A DNA stretch of 64,000 bases from Bacillus pumilus (GCF_900186955.1 NZ_LT906438.1:1736001-1800000); one strand, 5' to 3'. Positions 40,692 through 49,845 are shown, counted from the stretch's first letter. Numbers and translations: made by a program. Notes: generated by a model from the letters alone, not told the origin.

Positions 40692-41863
40692 TAGTGAACT
40701 TGTGATGTACGCGGTTTTGCGACAGCTTTTGTAAAGATTCCTGCAATACATATGGCGAATAACACAAAAATAAAGGCATGAAGCAGTCCTACTTGATTGG
40801 CAAGCAGCCCTAATATAGGCGGCCCAGAAAGAGAGGCGGTGTAACCTGATAAGGTCACAATGCTGACGCGTTTGACGGCGTAGCGGCTATCATCACCAGC
40901 TGCCGAAATGGTTAGCGGGAAGCCTAAAGAAGCGCCAAGTCCCCATAAAAAGATGGATATCATACACACTACGAGTGAAATTTTTAAAATGACTAACAAG
41001 AGTCCGGCAGCTGCTGAAAAAATAGCGACTCTTAGCAATAACACCCTGCCAAATCGATCAATTAAACGTCCGCTGATCAGTCGTCCACTAATCATCCCGC
41101 ACAAAAATAAAGCATAGATGACGGTACTCATGGAATGTGAAACCTGGTACCCATCTACCATCGCAAGGGGAATCCAATCATTTGCAGAGCCTTCTACAAA
41201 TGCAAGACATAAGGCGATCATCGCAAGAGATATCGTCCGTTTGTTCAGCCATGCCGCATGAGAACCATCAGTTGTATCTGTTTGCTTCTCAAGCTGATCC
41301 TTTCCTGTCCCGTGCGGAATAAACCGTGTACAAATCAAAATGCTGAGAAAGAAAAGAATGGCAATGATCAGAAGGTGAATCAACACAGATACCCCTAGAT
41401 GGATAAAGAGAATGCCAGCACCTGCACCGATTAACGTGCCAATGCTGAAGGAAGCGTGCAAAATAGGCAGGATGGTTTTCCTGATGCTGTACTCAATTTC
41501 TGTCCCTTCTAAGTTCATGGCCACATTGCACATGCCTGAGCCCGCTCCAAAAAGAAAAAGACCGGCTGTGACAACAAGGGTAGAAGAGAGCGTTGAACCA
41601 ATAGCGAGAGTCGTGAATCCAGTGAACATCAAAAAAGCGCTGATCACAATGGCCACTCGTCCGCCTTTTTTTCGAACGAATATATTGGAAAGGACAAGTC
41701 CAACAATAGAACCAACAGATAAGCCAAGTAAAATAAGTCCCATTGTCCCTGTATTCGCTTGTAATAAATCTCTAACTTCTGGTGTCCGTGAAAACCATGT
41801 AGAGATGGAAATACCAGACATCGTGAAAATGATGATGATTGCTTTATACCATTTTAATTCCAT
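40691..41863 (-). CDS. MFS transporter (YbjJ-like)
   Basis: The 390-residue protein has twelve hydrophobic spans and the MFS motif between helices 2 and 3 (NIFVRKKGGRVAI), with a matching GRLIDRFGRVLLLRVAIF in the second half. It starts with a tryptophan-rich first helix as in YbjJ-type exporters. The substrate is unknown. It is divergent from a decarboxylating-dehydrogenase gene, 176 bases away, which may be functionally linked. Confidence 0.85.
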   Translation of the reverse strand: MELKWYKAIIIIFTMSGISISTWFSRTPEVRDLLQANTGTMGLILLGLSVGSIVGLVLSNIFVRKKGGRVAIVISAFLMFTGFTTLAIGSTLSSTLVVTAGLFLFGAGSGMCNVAMNLEGTEIEYSIRKTILPILHASFSIGTLIGAGAGILFIHLGVSVLIHLLIIAILFFLSILICTRFIPHGTGKDQLEKQTDTTDGSHAAWLNKRTISLAMIALCLAFVEGSANDWIPLAMVDGYQVSHSMSTVIYALFLCGMISGRLISGRLIDRFGRVLLLRVAIFSAAAGLLLVILKISLVVCMISIFLWGLGASLGFPLTISAAGDDSRYAVKRVSIVTLSGYTASLSGPPILGLLANQVGLLHAFIFVLFAICIAGIFTKAVAKPRTSQVH

Positions 41864-42039
41864 CTAATCCCTCACATTTAATGATATATATTACAGAACA
41901 AATCTACTCGATTATAAATGAGACTTCCTGATTCGTAAATAACATGAGAAAAGGTCATGCTGAAATTTTAGTAACAAGAAATGGCGCCTTCACAATTCTT
42001 CTGGTGAGAAGTAAAATAAAGACAAAGGAGGCGGATTTT

Positions 42040-43119
42040 GTGCAGTCATATCGAATCGGTGTATTGAAAGGTGATGGAATTGGACCAGAAATTGTACAAG
42101 CAAGTATGTGCATCTTAGAGGCAGCGCTGTCACAGTTTCATGAGTCATTTGTGGAATTTGTAGAATGTCCAATCGGTTTTGAAGCCATCCATTCTCTTCA
42201 CCAAGATCCTGTGCCGACATCTACTAAAGACGAATTGAAAAAATGCCATGGATGGATTTTAGGGCCTCATGATTCTGCTTCATACCCAGACATATTTAAA
42301 GAGAGGAGAAATCCAAGCGGAGAGCTCCGTCATACGTTTGATCTATTTGCGAACATTCGTCCATCTCAATCGTTACCAGGGGTACAAAGCCTTGTACGAG
42401 ACGTCGATCTCGTTATTTTTCGAGAAAATACAGAAGGCTTCTATCCAGATCGGAACATGTATCATGGGGTAGGAGAGTGGATGATTACACCAGATGTCGC
42501 TATATCTACAGGTGTATTTACAAAAAAAGCGATAACACGTATTGCTCATGCAGCCTTTCAAAGTGCGATGAAGCGCAGGCAAAAGGTTACTATTGTTCAT
42601 AAGGCAAATGTTATCAAATTAGGGTCTGGCTTGTTTTTGCGAACATGCCAAGAGGTAGCAAAAGCGTATCCGCAAGTGGCGGTAGAGGATGTACATATCG
42701 ATGCAATGGCGGCTCACTTAGTGAGGCGTGCAAGTGATTTTGATGTCATTGTGACAGAGAATATGTTTGGTGATATTTTATCTGATTTAACAGGTGAGCT
42801 AGTCGGAAGTTTAGGAATAGCGCCTTCATTAAATTGTAACGAAGACCAAGCCATGGCACAGGCGGCACATGGATCAGCACCGGATATCGCTGGGCAGAAT
42901 ATCGCCAACCCAATTGGCATGATTCTTTCTACAGTGATGCTTTGTGACTGGTTACATGCGAAATATCATGATGAAAGGTTAAAAAAGACGGCAGCTCTTA
43001 TCGAACGTACACTTCATAAGATCATGAAAATGAACATTAAAACGAAAGATTTAGGAGGAAACGAGACGACGACCCAATTCACAGAGGCATTCCTTCAAAC
43101 CATGAATCTATATAAATAG
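42040..43119 (+). CDS. Isocitrate/isopropylmalate dehydrogenase family protein
   Basis: This 359-residue beta-decarboxylating dehydrogenase has GVLKGDGIGPEIVQ at the start, the substrate arginines (RRNPSGELRHTFDLFANIRP), RENTEGFY, the catalytic Lys in VHKANVIK, metal aspartates (VTENMFGDILSDLTGEL) and a coenzyme loop HGSAPDIAGQNIANP that favours NAD. LeuB and Icd normally lie elsewhere, so this is a paralogue, perhaps for tartrate, homoisocitrate or another malate-like acid. GTG 42040 follows AAAGGAGG; the long upstream frame has none. Confidence 0.85.
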   Translation: MQSYRIGVLKGDGIGPEIVQASMCILEAALSQFHESFVEFVECPIGFEAIHSLHQDPVPTSTKDELKKCHGWILGPHDSASYPDIFKERRNPSGELRHTFDLFANIRPSQSLPGVQSLVRDVDLVIFRENTEGFYPDRNMYHGVGEWMITPDVAISTGVFTKKAITRIAHAAFQSAMKRRQKVTIVHKANVIKLGSGLFLRTCQEVAKAYPQVAVEDVHIDAMAAHLVRRASDFDVIVTENMFGDILSDLTGELVGSLGIAPSLNCNEDQAMAQAAHGSAPDIAGQNIANPIGMILSTVMLCDWLHAKYHDERLKKTAALIERTLHKIMKMNIKTKDLGGNETTTQFTEAFLQTMNLYK

Positions 43120-43552
<433 letters not shown>

Positions 43553-44656
43553 TTATTTTGATTTAATCCCTGCACCACAAAGAGGTATGACAATGGTTTC
43601 TTCTGGTTTCTTTTGATATTTCATGTAGCCAGCTAAATTGACTGCAGATGTCATTTCGACATAAAATCCTTTCTCACTTAGTTTAGAACGTGCATTCAGA
43701 ATTTCATCTTCTTCAATATCAATAAACGTACCATTAGTATCTAGTACAGCTTCTAAAATTTGTTTGGAGCGTGCTGGAGCAGCAATGGCGATCCCTTCTG
43801 CTAAGGTCCCTTTATTCGTCACAGGTGATGCTGATTTTTCTTCATTTTGATAAGCTTTCACAAGGGGTGCACAGTTTTTCGCTTGTACGGCAACGATTTT
43901 CGGTATGTTATGAATGAGACCATTTTCAAATAACTCTTTAAAGCCATAATATGCACCGAGGAGGAGAGTACCGTTTCCAACCGGAATGATTAAAGCATCA
44001 GGTGCTCCTTTTAGTTGCTCATAGATTTCATAGGCGTATGTTTTTGTGCCTTCAAAAAAATAAGGGTTATAAACATGACTTGCATAAAAAACGCTTTCAT
44101 TGCCTACTGCCTTTTGTGCCGCAGCTGCAATGTCCTCTCGCGTCCCGTGAATTTCTTTAATCGTTGCTCCATGTGCTTTTATTTGAGCGACCTTTTTAGG
44201 TGAAGTGTCATCGCTTAGATAAATGTCACAGGCAATACCACAACGTGCTGCATAAGCTGCAATCGCTGTTCCTGCATTCCCACTACTATCAGCAATCACT
44301 TTTGATACCCCGAGTTCCTTAGCCTTTGTCATTAGAACTACGGCTCCTCGGTCTTTAAAGGATAATGTCGGCATCATATAATCAACTTTTACATAAGTGT
44401 TTGGCTCATTAGGATCTAGAACGATTAAAGGGGATTGACCCTCCCCCATTGTGACAGTTTCCCAAGTCTTAGAAGCTTTTGAAAATGGCATGGTTTCAAC
44501 ATAACGCCATAATGAATTTGGATAGTGATCCCAAGCTGCGACGTCTATTTTCGGGGTATCTTTCACTAGATTTAATACTCCACCACAATCACATTTCCAT
44601 AGAGTTGGTGTCATCTCATATTTTTTCCCGCAATGGTTACAAATCAATTGATTCAT
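43553..44656 (-). CDS. Threonine-synthase-like PLP-dependent enzyme
   Basis: The 367-residue (counted from ATG 44656) fold-type II PLP enzyme carries an N-terminal zinc ribbon (CNHC ... CDC) and the PLP lysine in LSFKDRGA, with SSGNAGTA and PVGNGTLL phosphate and cofactor loops. It resembles threonine synthase and beta-replacing or ammonia-lyase enzymes, but there are no hom/thrB neighbours. With RidA and a YheO-type regulator beside it, amino-acid deamination is the likelier job: RidA clears the reactive enamine or imine that such enzymes release. GAAGGGG precedes the start. Confidence 0.8.
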   Translation of the reverse strand: MNQLICNHCGKKYEMTPTLWKCDCGGVLNLVKDTPKIDVAAWDHYPNSLWRYVETMPFSKASKTWETVTMGEGQSPLIVLDPNEPNTYVKVDYMMPTLSFKDRGAVVLMTKAKELGVSKVIADSSGNAGTAIAAYAARCGIACDIYLSDDTSPKKVAQIKAHGATIKEIHGTREDIAAAAQKAVGNESVFYASHVYNPYFFEGTKTYAYEIYEQLKGAPDALIIPVGNGTLLLGAYYGFKELFENGLIHNIPKIVAVQAKNCAPLVKAYQNEEKSASPVTNKGTLAEGIAIAAPARSKQILEAVLDTNGTFIDIEEDEILNARSKLSEKGFYVEMTSAVNLAGYMKYQKKPEETIVIPLCGAGIKSK

Positions 44657-44693
44657 CAATCATCAACCCCTTCAAATATTTTTTTATACGAAA

Positions 44694-44709
44694 TATAATT
44701 TTTTATATA
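44694..44709. promoter_or_regulatory. AT-rich dyad upstream of the PLP enzyme gene
   Basis: TATAATTTTTTATATA occurs here and, identically, at 45804-45819 before the regulator gene; both are dyads with ATATAA-N4-TTATAT arms. They probably are sites of the YheO-type regulator. Confidence 0.45.
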
Positions 44710-44728
44710 GAGTAGACAAAAAAAGATC

Positions 44729-45106
44729 TTAAATATATGCAATGGCATCAATTTCAATTTTGAAACCAAAATGTAATTCATTCGTTGGTACAATAGTACG
44801 TGCTGGTTTATGTTCACCGAAAAAATCAGTATAAACAGCATCAACTTTGTCCCATAAGTGAATATCCGAAATGTATAATGTCATGCGCAAAATCTTCTCT
44901 TTGTTACTTCCAGCAGCCTCTACAATCATCTCTACATTCTTAAGCGCTTGTAATGTCTCTTCTTCAATGGGGGGGCCGAACTCTTTTTCTCTCGTTTCGG
45001 GATTGATGGCAAATTGTCCTGAAACATAGACCGTGTTTTGATGAATGGTTGCGAATGCATAGTGTCCGTTTGATTTTAGATTTCCTACCTTGAGTATGCT
45101 TTCCAT
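44729..45106 (-). CDS. RidA-family enamine/imine deaminase
   Basis: This 125-residue YjgF/RidA-type protein has the family blocks YVSGQFAINPETRE, QALKNVEMIVEAAGS and FGEHKPARTIVPTN (with the conserved Arg). RidA hydrolyses 2-aminoacrylate-type intermediates from PLP enzymes. It lies 11 bases after the regulator gene and just before the PLP enzyme gene on the same strand, so the three form a cassette. Confidence 0.9.
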   Translation of the reverse strand: MESILKVGNLKSNGHYAFATIHQNTVYVSGQFAINPETREKEFGPPIEEETLQALKNVEMIVEAAGSNKEKILRMTLYISDIHLWDKVDAVYTDFFGEHKPARTIVPTNELHFGFKIEIDAIAYI

Positions 45107-45117
45107 TTTGACTCTCC

Positions 45118-45768
45118 TTACCTCGATTTATTTTTGATTTCATCCAAATAGCTATAGACGGTTACTTTGGAAATGCCTAACATAGATGCGACCTTCTCAA
45201 CAGATCCTTTCATTAAAAAAATGCCCTTTTCATCCATGAATTTAATTAGTTCAATTTTTTCATGACGTTTCATGACTGGATGAACACTGTTTTGAATGAT
45301 TTGTTGAATCAATTGATCTACTATTTCTTCCACATTTTCAAGATCATCATTTGATGTTGTTTCTTTCTCTGGAGCTTCCACTTGTGTAGAAAGAAAAGTA
45401 TCCATAAATTGCTGCATTTGATTCAGGGCTTCAACATCAAAGTTGATACAGAAAGCACCAATCACTTTTTGCTTTGAATCACGTATTAATGAAGTCGAAG
45501 AACGAATCGTACGCTTATCTTCTGTAACAAATGTATAGCCAGCCAGATAATCTTCTTTAAAATCTTCTGATTGTAATACAGTCTTTACTAGATGATCAAA
45601 TGATTGGCCGATTTGTCTTCCTGTCACATGGTTATTTACTGTAAACATGACAGATGCTTGAGGGTTCGTTAAATCATGAATAACCACTTCACAATTTGGT
45701 CCAAACATTTTTGCTGTAGATTTTGCTAAAGGAATATAACTCTCTAATAAATTTTTAATATGTTCCAT
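45118..45768 (-). CDS. YheO/DauR-type transcriptional regulator (PAS-like and HTH)
   Basis: The 216-residue protein has an N-terminal YheO-like PAS domain (MFGPNCEVVIHDLTNPQASV; KQKVIGAFCINFD) and a C-terminal helix-turn-helix (GSVEKVASMLGISKVTVYSYLDEIK). DauR of Pseudomonas, same family, represses D-arginine catabolism. It is the first gene of a cassette with ridA and a PLP enzyme, so it probably responds to an amino acid. ATG 45768 lies seven bases after GAGGTG; the ATG at 45783 has no ribosome site. Confidence 0.85.
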   Translation of the reverse strand: MEHIKNLLESYIPLAKSTAKMFGPNCEVVIHDLTNPQASVMFTVNNHVTGRQIGQSFDHLVKTVLQSEDFKEDYLAGYTFVTEDKRTIRSSTSLIRDSKQKVIGAFCINFDVEALNQMQQFMDTFLSTQVEAPEKETTSNDDLENVEEIVDQLIQQIIQNSVHPVMKRHEKIELIKFMDEKGIFLMKGSVEKVASMLGISKVTVYSYLDEIKNKSR

Positions 45769-45801
45769 GCCTAAGCACCTCATTTTTTTATTCCACTAGA
45801 T

Positions 45802-45819
45802 TATATAATTTTTTATATA
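45802..45819. promoter_or_regulatory. AT-rich dyad upstream of the YheO-type regulator gene
   Basis: TATATAA-N4-TTATATA, an exact 18-base dyad. It shares 16 bases with the element at 44694. Confidence 0.45.
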
Positions 45820-45891
45820 TAAAAACAATATATAGATTTATTTATATATCATGATGCTCACAAGATCATAAATGTGAAAATCACCATATAA

Positions 45892-45916
45892 AAAAAGCAG
45901 CCATTGACTGCTTTTT
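45892..45916 (-). terminator. Terminator of the TetR gene
   Basis: AAAAAGCAG pairs with CTGCTTTTT, T run on the minus strand. Confidence 0.75.
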
Positions 45917-45930
45917 GCTTGTGCTCCTTT

Positions 45931-46611
45931 CTAATTGATTTCTTTCTGGATTCCATACAAAATGACGTCAATTCCCCATCGGAACCGTTCCATTGATACG
46001 GTATCACCTGCAAACATTTCTTCTTTTACACTATGAATGAAAGGAAAACGCGTTTTGTCTGCATCATGAAATGTTTTTTTAATGTCTGAAATCTGCGAAG
46101 AGTCATGTTTCTTCCAAGAGACCTTTTCGTAAGCTACCGAAGATACGTATAACAGCAATAGGTCTACTCCCCATGCAGCGGATGTAGATTTGATCCCGCC
46201 TTCATTTAATGCAGCGAGAATACGTTCGGTCAACTGAAGAAAGTTCGTTCCTTGTGGAATGGTGGAAAGAGAAATTTCAGCGAGACCAGGTTTTTCGAAT
46301 AGCAGTAGGAAATAAGTATGCAATATGTCAAATAACTGTTCTTTCCATGTGCCATTCTCTGAATCTGGGTAAACCATTTGGCCGAGACCATAATCCAATA
46401 CGTAAGCACTGAGTCCTTGGAAATTGTTCACGTAGACATACAAGGATGCAGGTCCCGTATCCAATGCTTTAGCCACCTTACGCATACTCATGCCCTCTAT
46501 TCCTTGCTCCTTAAGAAGCTCATAGGCCGTTTTCACAATCAGCTCACGGCTTAAGGGTTCTTTAGCCGGCCGAGACCGGCGACTTATAATACGACGATTT
46601 GAATTGTTCAT
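45931..46611 (-). CDS. TetR/AcrR-family regulator
   Basis: This 226-residue regulator has an arginine-rich start, a TetR helix-turn-helix (IEGMSMRKVAKALDTGPASLYVYV) and a C-terminal ligand domain as in TetR and its close relatives. It lies downstream of, and on the same strand as, a TetX-like monooxygenase gene, 42 bases away, and probably controls it through the dyads at 47885-47912. ATG 46611 is chosen for AAAGAGAG before it. Confidence 0.85.
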   Translation of the reverse strand: MNNSNRRIISRRSRPAKEPLSRELIVKTAYELLKEQGIEGMSMRKVAKALDTGPASLYVYVNNFQGLSAYVLDYGLGQMVYPDSENGTWKEQLFDILHTYFLLLFEKPGLAEISLSTIPQGTNFLQLTERILAALNEGGIKSTSAAWGVDLLLLYVSSVAYEKVSWKKHDSSQISDIKKTFHDADKTRFPFIHSVKEEMFAGDTVSMERFRWGIDVILYGIQKEIN

Positions 46612-46653
46612 ACTCTCTTTATAACATGTCAAAGTAAAATAGTAAATTAAGCA

Positions 46654-47823
46654 TCAATCACCGTTTTCTTGAAAAGAATTCATCATATCTGCAAGCTTGA
46701 CCGCAGCGTCTTTTGAAAAACACAGTTTTAAACTATTCTCCGATTCATGTGCCTTTTCCGATGAATATTCGTACATCATGTCTTCGTATTCCTCAATGGC
46801 CTTTTCAATATCATGAGGATGTCGGACAATAGCAAGTGCTAGCTCCCTTGCATCAAACATCGCCATGTTTACACCCTCGCCTGCGAATGGTGACATGACA
46901 TGAGCTGCATCACCGATAAGCGTTACTCCTTTATGACGGTTCCATTTAAAACCGGTAGGAAGCGTATAAATCCGTCTTGGAATGATGGCATCTTCTGCAT
47001 AACGAATATACTTTTTCAGCTGATCATCCCAATCACTAAATAACTCTAATAATTGTTCTTTTGCTTCTTTTGCTTGATGAAACGGTATACCACAAGTCTC
47101 GATCCAGCTGCGTTCTACCATAAGGCTTGCATACACTTTGATTCGTCCATCTCCGTTTAACTGCCCAATTATCCCTTTGTGATCTGCTAAAGCAAACATC
47201 TTACCACGTTTATTAAATTCAGCTAAATCAGGGTGGTTCGCCTCTACGCTTAGGACATTCAATTCCAGCATCGTGAGCCCAGAGTATTCAATCTCAATAT
47301 CTGTTAACAGAGGACGCACACGAGAAAATGCACCATCAGCCCCAATCAAAAGGTCAACTGTCTCGACAACCCCGTTTTCAAAATGAAGCTCCGTCATGCC
47401 GTTTTCTAATGAAACGCATCTTTCTAGTTTATATCCATATTTGATGTTTGCAGCATCAATTTGATCTAACAGCAGTTCGCACAACACACCACGATCAATT
47501 TCTGGACGAGTGCCTTTTTGATCTGATTCCGTTTCTTCATCTAAATAAATTCTTCCTGATTTATCAAGTAATCTGAAATCTTCTCCTTCATAACGGGCGT
47601 TCTTTTGAAATTTCTCATAAACTCCTGCTTCTTTTAATGCTTTTTGGCCTGTTTCTTCGTGAATATCCAGTGACCCCCCTCTTTCAAGACTCATGTCATA
47701 CATCTCCCGTTCATAGATGGTTGTTTGTATACCGTAATTTTGCAGAATTAAGGCGAGTGTTAGCCCCCCAGGTCCCCCTCCAATAATAGCGATTTGCTTT
47801 TGGTCCTTAGATAATGCCGTCAT
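46654..47823 (-). CDS. TetX-like FAD-dependent monooxygenase
   Basis: The 389-residue group-A flavoprotein hydroxylase has GGGPGGLTLAL for FAD-ADP binding, GGSLDIHEETGQKAL, the mid-sequence LLIGADGAFSRVR (DG motif) and GDAAHVMSPFAGEGVNMAM (GD motif) close to the C-terminal helix. This layout follows TetX-type tetracycline-modifying enzymes, but many relatives act on other aromatics, so the substrate is open. It is paired with a TetR regulator. ATG 47823 is chosen because GGAG then lies nine bases before it. Confidence 0.85.
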   Translation of the reverse strand: MTALSKDQKQIAIIGGGPGGLTLALILQNYGIQTTIYEREMYDMSLERGGSLDIHEETGQKALKEAGVYEKFQKNARYEGEDFRLLDKSGRIYLDEETESDQKGTRPEIDRGVLCELLLDQIDAANIKYGYKLERCVSLENGMTELHFENGVVETVDLLIGADGAFSRVRPLLTDIEIEYSGLTMLELNVLSVEANHPDLAEFNKRGKMFALADHKGIIGQLNGDGRIKVYASLMVERSWIETCGIPFHQAKEAKEQLLELFSDWDDQLKKYIRYAEDAIIPRRIYTLPTGFKWNRHKGVTLIGDAAHVMSPFAGEGVNMAMFDARELALAIVRHPHDIEKAIEEYEDMMYEYSSEKAHESENSLKLCFSKDAAVKLADMMNSFQENGD

Positions 47824-47884
47824 CGTATGCATCTCCTCTTCCTTTATGGAAATCGTTTAAAACTACCTCTTATTTATATTATAA

Positions 47885-47912
47885 CGAACATTGTTCGTAA
47901 AGAACAGTGTTC
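47885..47912. promoter_or_regulatory. Double dyad operator upstream of the monooxygenase gene
   Basis: CGAACATTGTTCG (47885-47897) and GAACAGTGTTC (47902-47912) lie side by side and together form a larger palindrome. This is typical of TetR-family sites, about 60-90 bases before the gene. Confidence 0.6.
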
Positions 47913-48078
47913 GTTTAAAATCGTTTGTTTCATGATTGTGTTTTAATGAAAAGAAACCAATCACCTGCTATCATATGTTACACTCCATCTAGGAATGTTA
48001 AAGGATGTCGAATCATAGCAATGATTCTTGGATCAGTAGGCTTCCATTGTTCTAACTCTAAGTGTAAGAGGTGTTTCT

Positions 48079-48267
48079 ATGAATAAATTATTGGCAATGT
48101 TGATATTAGGATTGGGCTTTAGTGGTGCCGCGCTCATTCTTTCTGTCCCTTTGTTATTCAAATCCAAATTAGAACAATCTGGGCTGATGTTTGTTGCTGG
48201 ATCAGCAGGCGCTTTCGCAGTTTTTGCTGTCTCATGCCTAGTTCTTCAAAAACGATTCAATCGCTAA
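48079..48267 (+). CDS. Small two-helix membrane protein
   Basis: The 62-residue product has two membrane helices (LLAMLILGLGFSGAALILSV; GLMFVAGSAGAFAVFAVSCL) joined by a short KSKLEQS loop and ends in a basic tail. AAGAGGTG precedes the ATG. It is monocistronic with a terminator behind it. No family recognised. Confidence 0.55.
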   Translation: MNKLLAMLILGLGFSGAALILSVPLLFKSKLEQSGLMFVAGSAGAFAVFAVSCLVLQKRFNR

Positions 48268-48268
48268 A

Positions 48269-48317
48269 AAACCTAAACACAATCCACCATTAGAACAATG
48301 GAGATTTGTTTAGGTTA
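48269..48317. terminator. Bidirectional terminator
   Basis: AACCTAAAC pairs with GTTTAGGTT; an inner CCACCATT/AATGGAG pairing extends it. Confidence 0.7.
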
Positions 48318-48338
48318 TTGCGACTTCTTGATATGAAT

Positions 48339-48686
48339 TTAAAGAATGTGGTATAAGCTGACCCCAATACTGAGAGCGAATAAAACAAGTGCAGGGATTG
48401 CTTTTTTAAAGGGATCTTTGGCCAATACGATCAGAGTAAATGCTGCTGCCAGCATCGTGCCTCCTAACAATAAGCCTGATAATAATGCTAATGTTGGCAT
48501 CCATATGCCGGCTAGCATTCCAGCAGCGCCTATTAACTCAAGAGCCCCCGTTAAAATATTGAAAAATGCGGGTAAACCAAATCGTTTGAACTCTTCTGCC
48601 ATTTTCCCTGATATGATTTTCGTTCCTGTGAGGAAAAAGAAAACGGCCAATACAATTTGTAGAATAAGAATGAAAATAGTGATCAC
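48339..48686 (-). CDS. DoxX-family membrane protein
   Basis: The 115-residue protein has four membrane helices in the DoxX pattern (AVFFFLTGTKIISG; FFNILTGALELIGAAGMLAG). Bacillus relatives (CatD, MhqP) are induced by quinones or electrophiles under MarR-type regulators. Here a MarR gene lies upstream on the same strand, and both genes carry the same operator sequence. The start appears to be GTG 48686, with only a weak ribosome site. Confidence 0.85.
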   Translation of the reverse strand: MITIFILILQIVLAVFFFLTGTKIISGKMAEEFKRFGLPAFFNILTGALELIGAAGMLAGIWMPTLALLSGLLLGGTMLAAAFTLIVLAKDPFKKAIPALVLFALSIGVSLYHIL

Positions 48687-48720
48687 ATCTTTCTAAGTTA
48701 TTTGACCAAAAGGTGAAATT

Positions 48721-48738
48721 TATATGTCATAGCATATA
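48721..48738. promoter_or_regulatory. MarR-type operator upstream of doxX
   Basis: TATATGTCATAGCATATA, an inverted TATATG-N6-CATATA. It is closely related to the element at 49225-49242. Confidence 0.6.
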
Positions 48739-48777
48739 TCGTACAAAAATAGAGGTTGTTCCTACCTTACAGATTTA

Positions 48778-49203
48778 TCAAGATGAATAGTGTGAATGAA
48801 ATAATTTGTTTAAAAGTAATTTTAATTGTTGAATCTCTTCATCGCTTAATTGATTTGTCACAGTTCGATGTGCATCCATGACGACAGGAAGAATCGCCTT
48901 TTTGATCTCGTCCCCTTTTTCTGTTAAAAACAGGTGATGTGAGCGCCGGTCTTGTTCATTATAGATTTTTTTGACAAGCCCTTTTCGTTCCATTGACTGG
49001 ATCATTCTTACGACAGTGGTTTGATTTTTATCAATGCCTTCTGCCAATTCCTTTTGAGTCGAGCCTTTTTCACGGCTAAGAATACTAATAATGCTCCACT
49101 GTTCTGGTGTAACTCCGTACGGTTTTAACCTATTTGTAAAATAATTCGTCATTTTCACATCAGTGCGATGAACGAGAAAACCTATTAAATCATGTAACTT
49201 CAT
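48778..49203 (-). CDS. MarR-family regulator
   Basis: This 141-residue winged-helix protein has a central helix-turn-helix (KGSTQKELAEGIDKNQTTVVRMI) and wing (KIYNEQDRRSHHLFLTEKGDEI), the standard MarR pattern. It contains no cysteine, so it is unlikely to sense by thiol oxidation. ATG 49203 follows GAGGGTG. The matching operators before itself and doxX indicate autoregulation and control of doxX. Confidence 0.88.
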   Translation of the reverse strand: MKLHDLIGFLVHRTDVKMTNYFTNRLKPYGVTPEQWSIISILSREKGSTQKELAEGIDKNQTTVVRMIQSMERKGLVKKIYNEQDRRSHHLFLTEKGDEIKKAILPVVMDAHRTVTNQLSDEEIQQLKLLLNKLFHSHYSS

Positions 49204-49224
49204 GTAAACACCCTCTAACAACTT

Positions 49225-49242
49225 TATATGCTATAGCATTTA
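49225..49242. promoter_or_regulatory. MarR-type operator upstream of the MarR gene
   Basis: TATATGCTATAGCATTTA shares 15 of 18 bases with the doxX element and has a perfect ATGCTATAGCAT core. Confidence 0.6.
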
Positions 49243-49275
49243 TATTAGTGGAGTGGTTAAACATTGTCAAATTGT

Positions 49276-49845
49276 CTACCTGTTATGCTTAAAATCAATT
49301 CCTGACATGATATACGGCAATGCTGATTTGATAAATTTTTCTGAAGAAATGTGCGAACTATTCTTTCTCCACTCAACAGAAGCTCCGTGAATTCCCCAAC
49401 TTAAAAAAACAGCCGTGACCTTCAACACTTGTTTTTCGACATTTGTATATTGATTCACTAACAATTGATAAAAAATAATTTCAAGCTGTTCTCGAACAAT
49501 CGGAGCAAGTTCAGTTTCATATTCTACTTGGCAGCGGTTATGCAGAGATTGTTGAAAACTGGCTAGCGCTTTAAAGATATTCATCATTGTATCTTCATCT
49601 AGTTTACTATTATTAAAATTGATACTTTCTAAATTAATCGACAATACTTCTGAGAGTGTTTTATCCAATAAATCGTATTTATCCTCAAAATGATAATAAA
49701 ACGTCGCTCGGTTAATCATGGCTTCTGCTGTCACATCTTTCACCGTAATATCCTTAAATTCCTTTTTCGATGAAAGCTTGATGAAAGACTCCATGATTAA
49801 TTTGCGCGTTCTTAATACGCGCGGATCTGTCTTTGTCTGCGTCAT
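49276..49845 (-). CDS. TetR/AcrR-family regulator
   Basis: The 189-residue regulator has a TetR helix-turn-helix near the start (FKDITVKDVTAEAMINRATFYYHFEDKYDLL) and a long helical C-terminal domain of the DhaS/AcrR-like type. It is divergent from the YjbH-like and YdhR-like genes, 268 bases away, and may control them. AGGAGGAAG precedes the ATG. The ligand is unknown. Confidence 0.85.
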   Translation of the reverse strand: MTQTKTDPRVLRTRKLIMESFIKLSSKKEFKDITVKDVTAEAMINRATFYYHFEDKYDLLDKTLSEVLSINLESINFNNSKLDEDTMMNIFKALASFQQSLHNRCQVEYETELAPIVREQLEIIFYQLLVNQYTNVEKQVLKVTAVFLSWGIHGASVEWRKNSSHISSEKFIKSALPYIMSGIDFKHNR

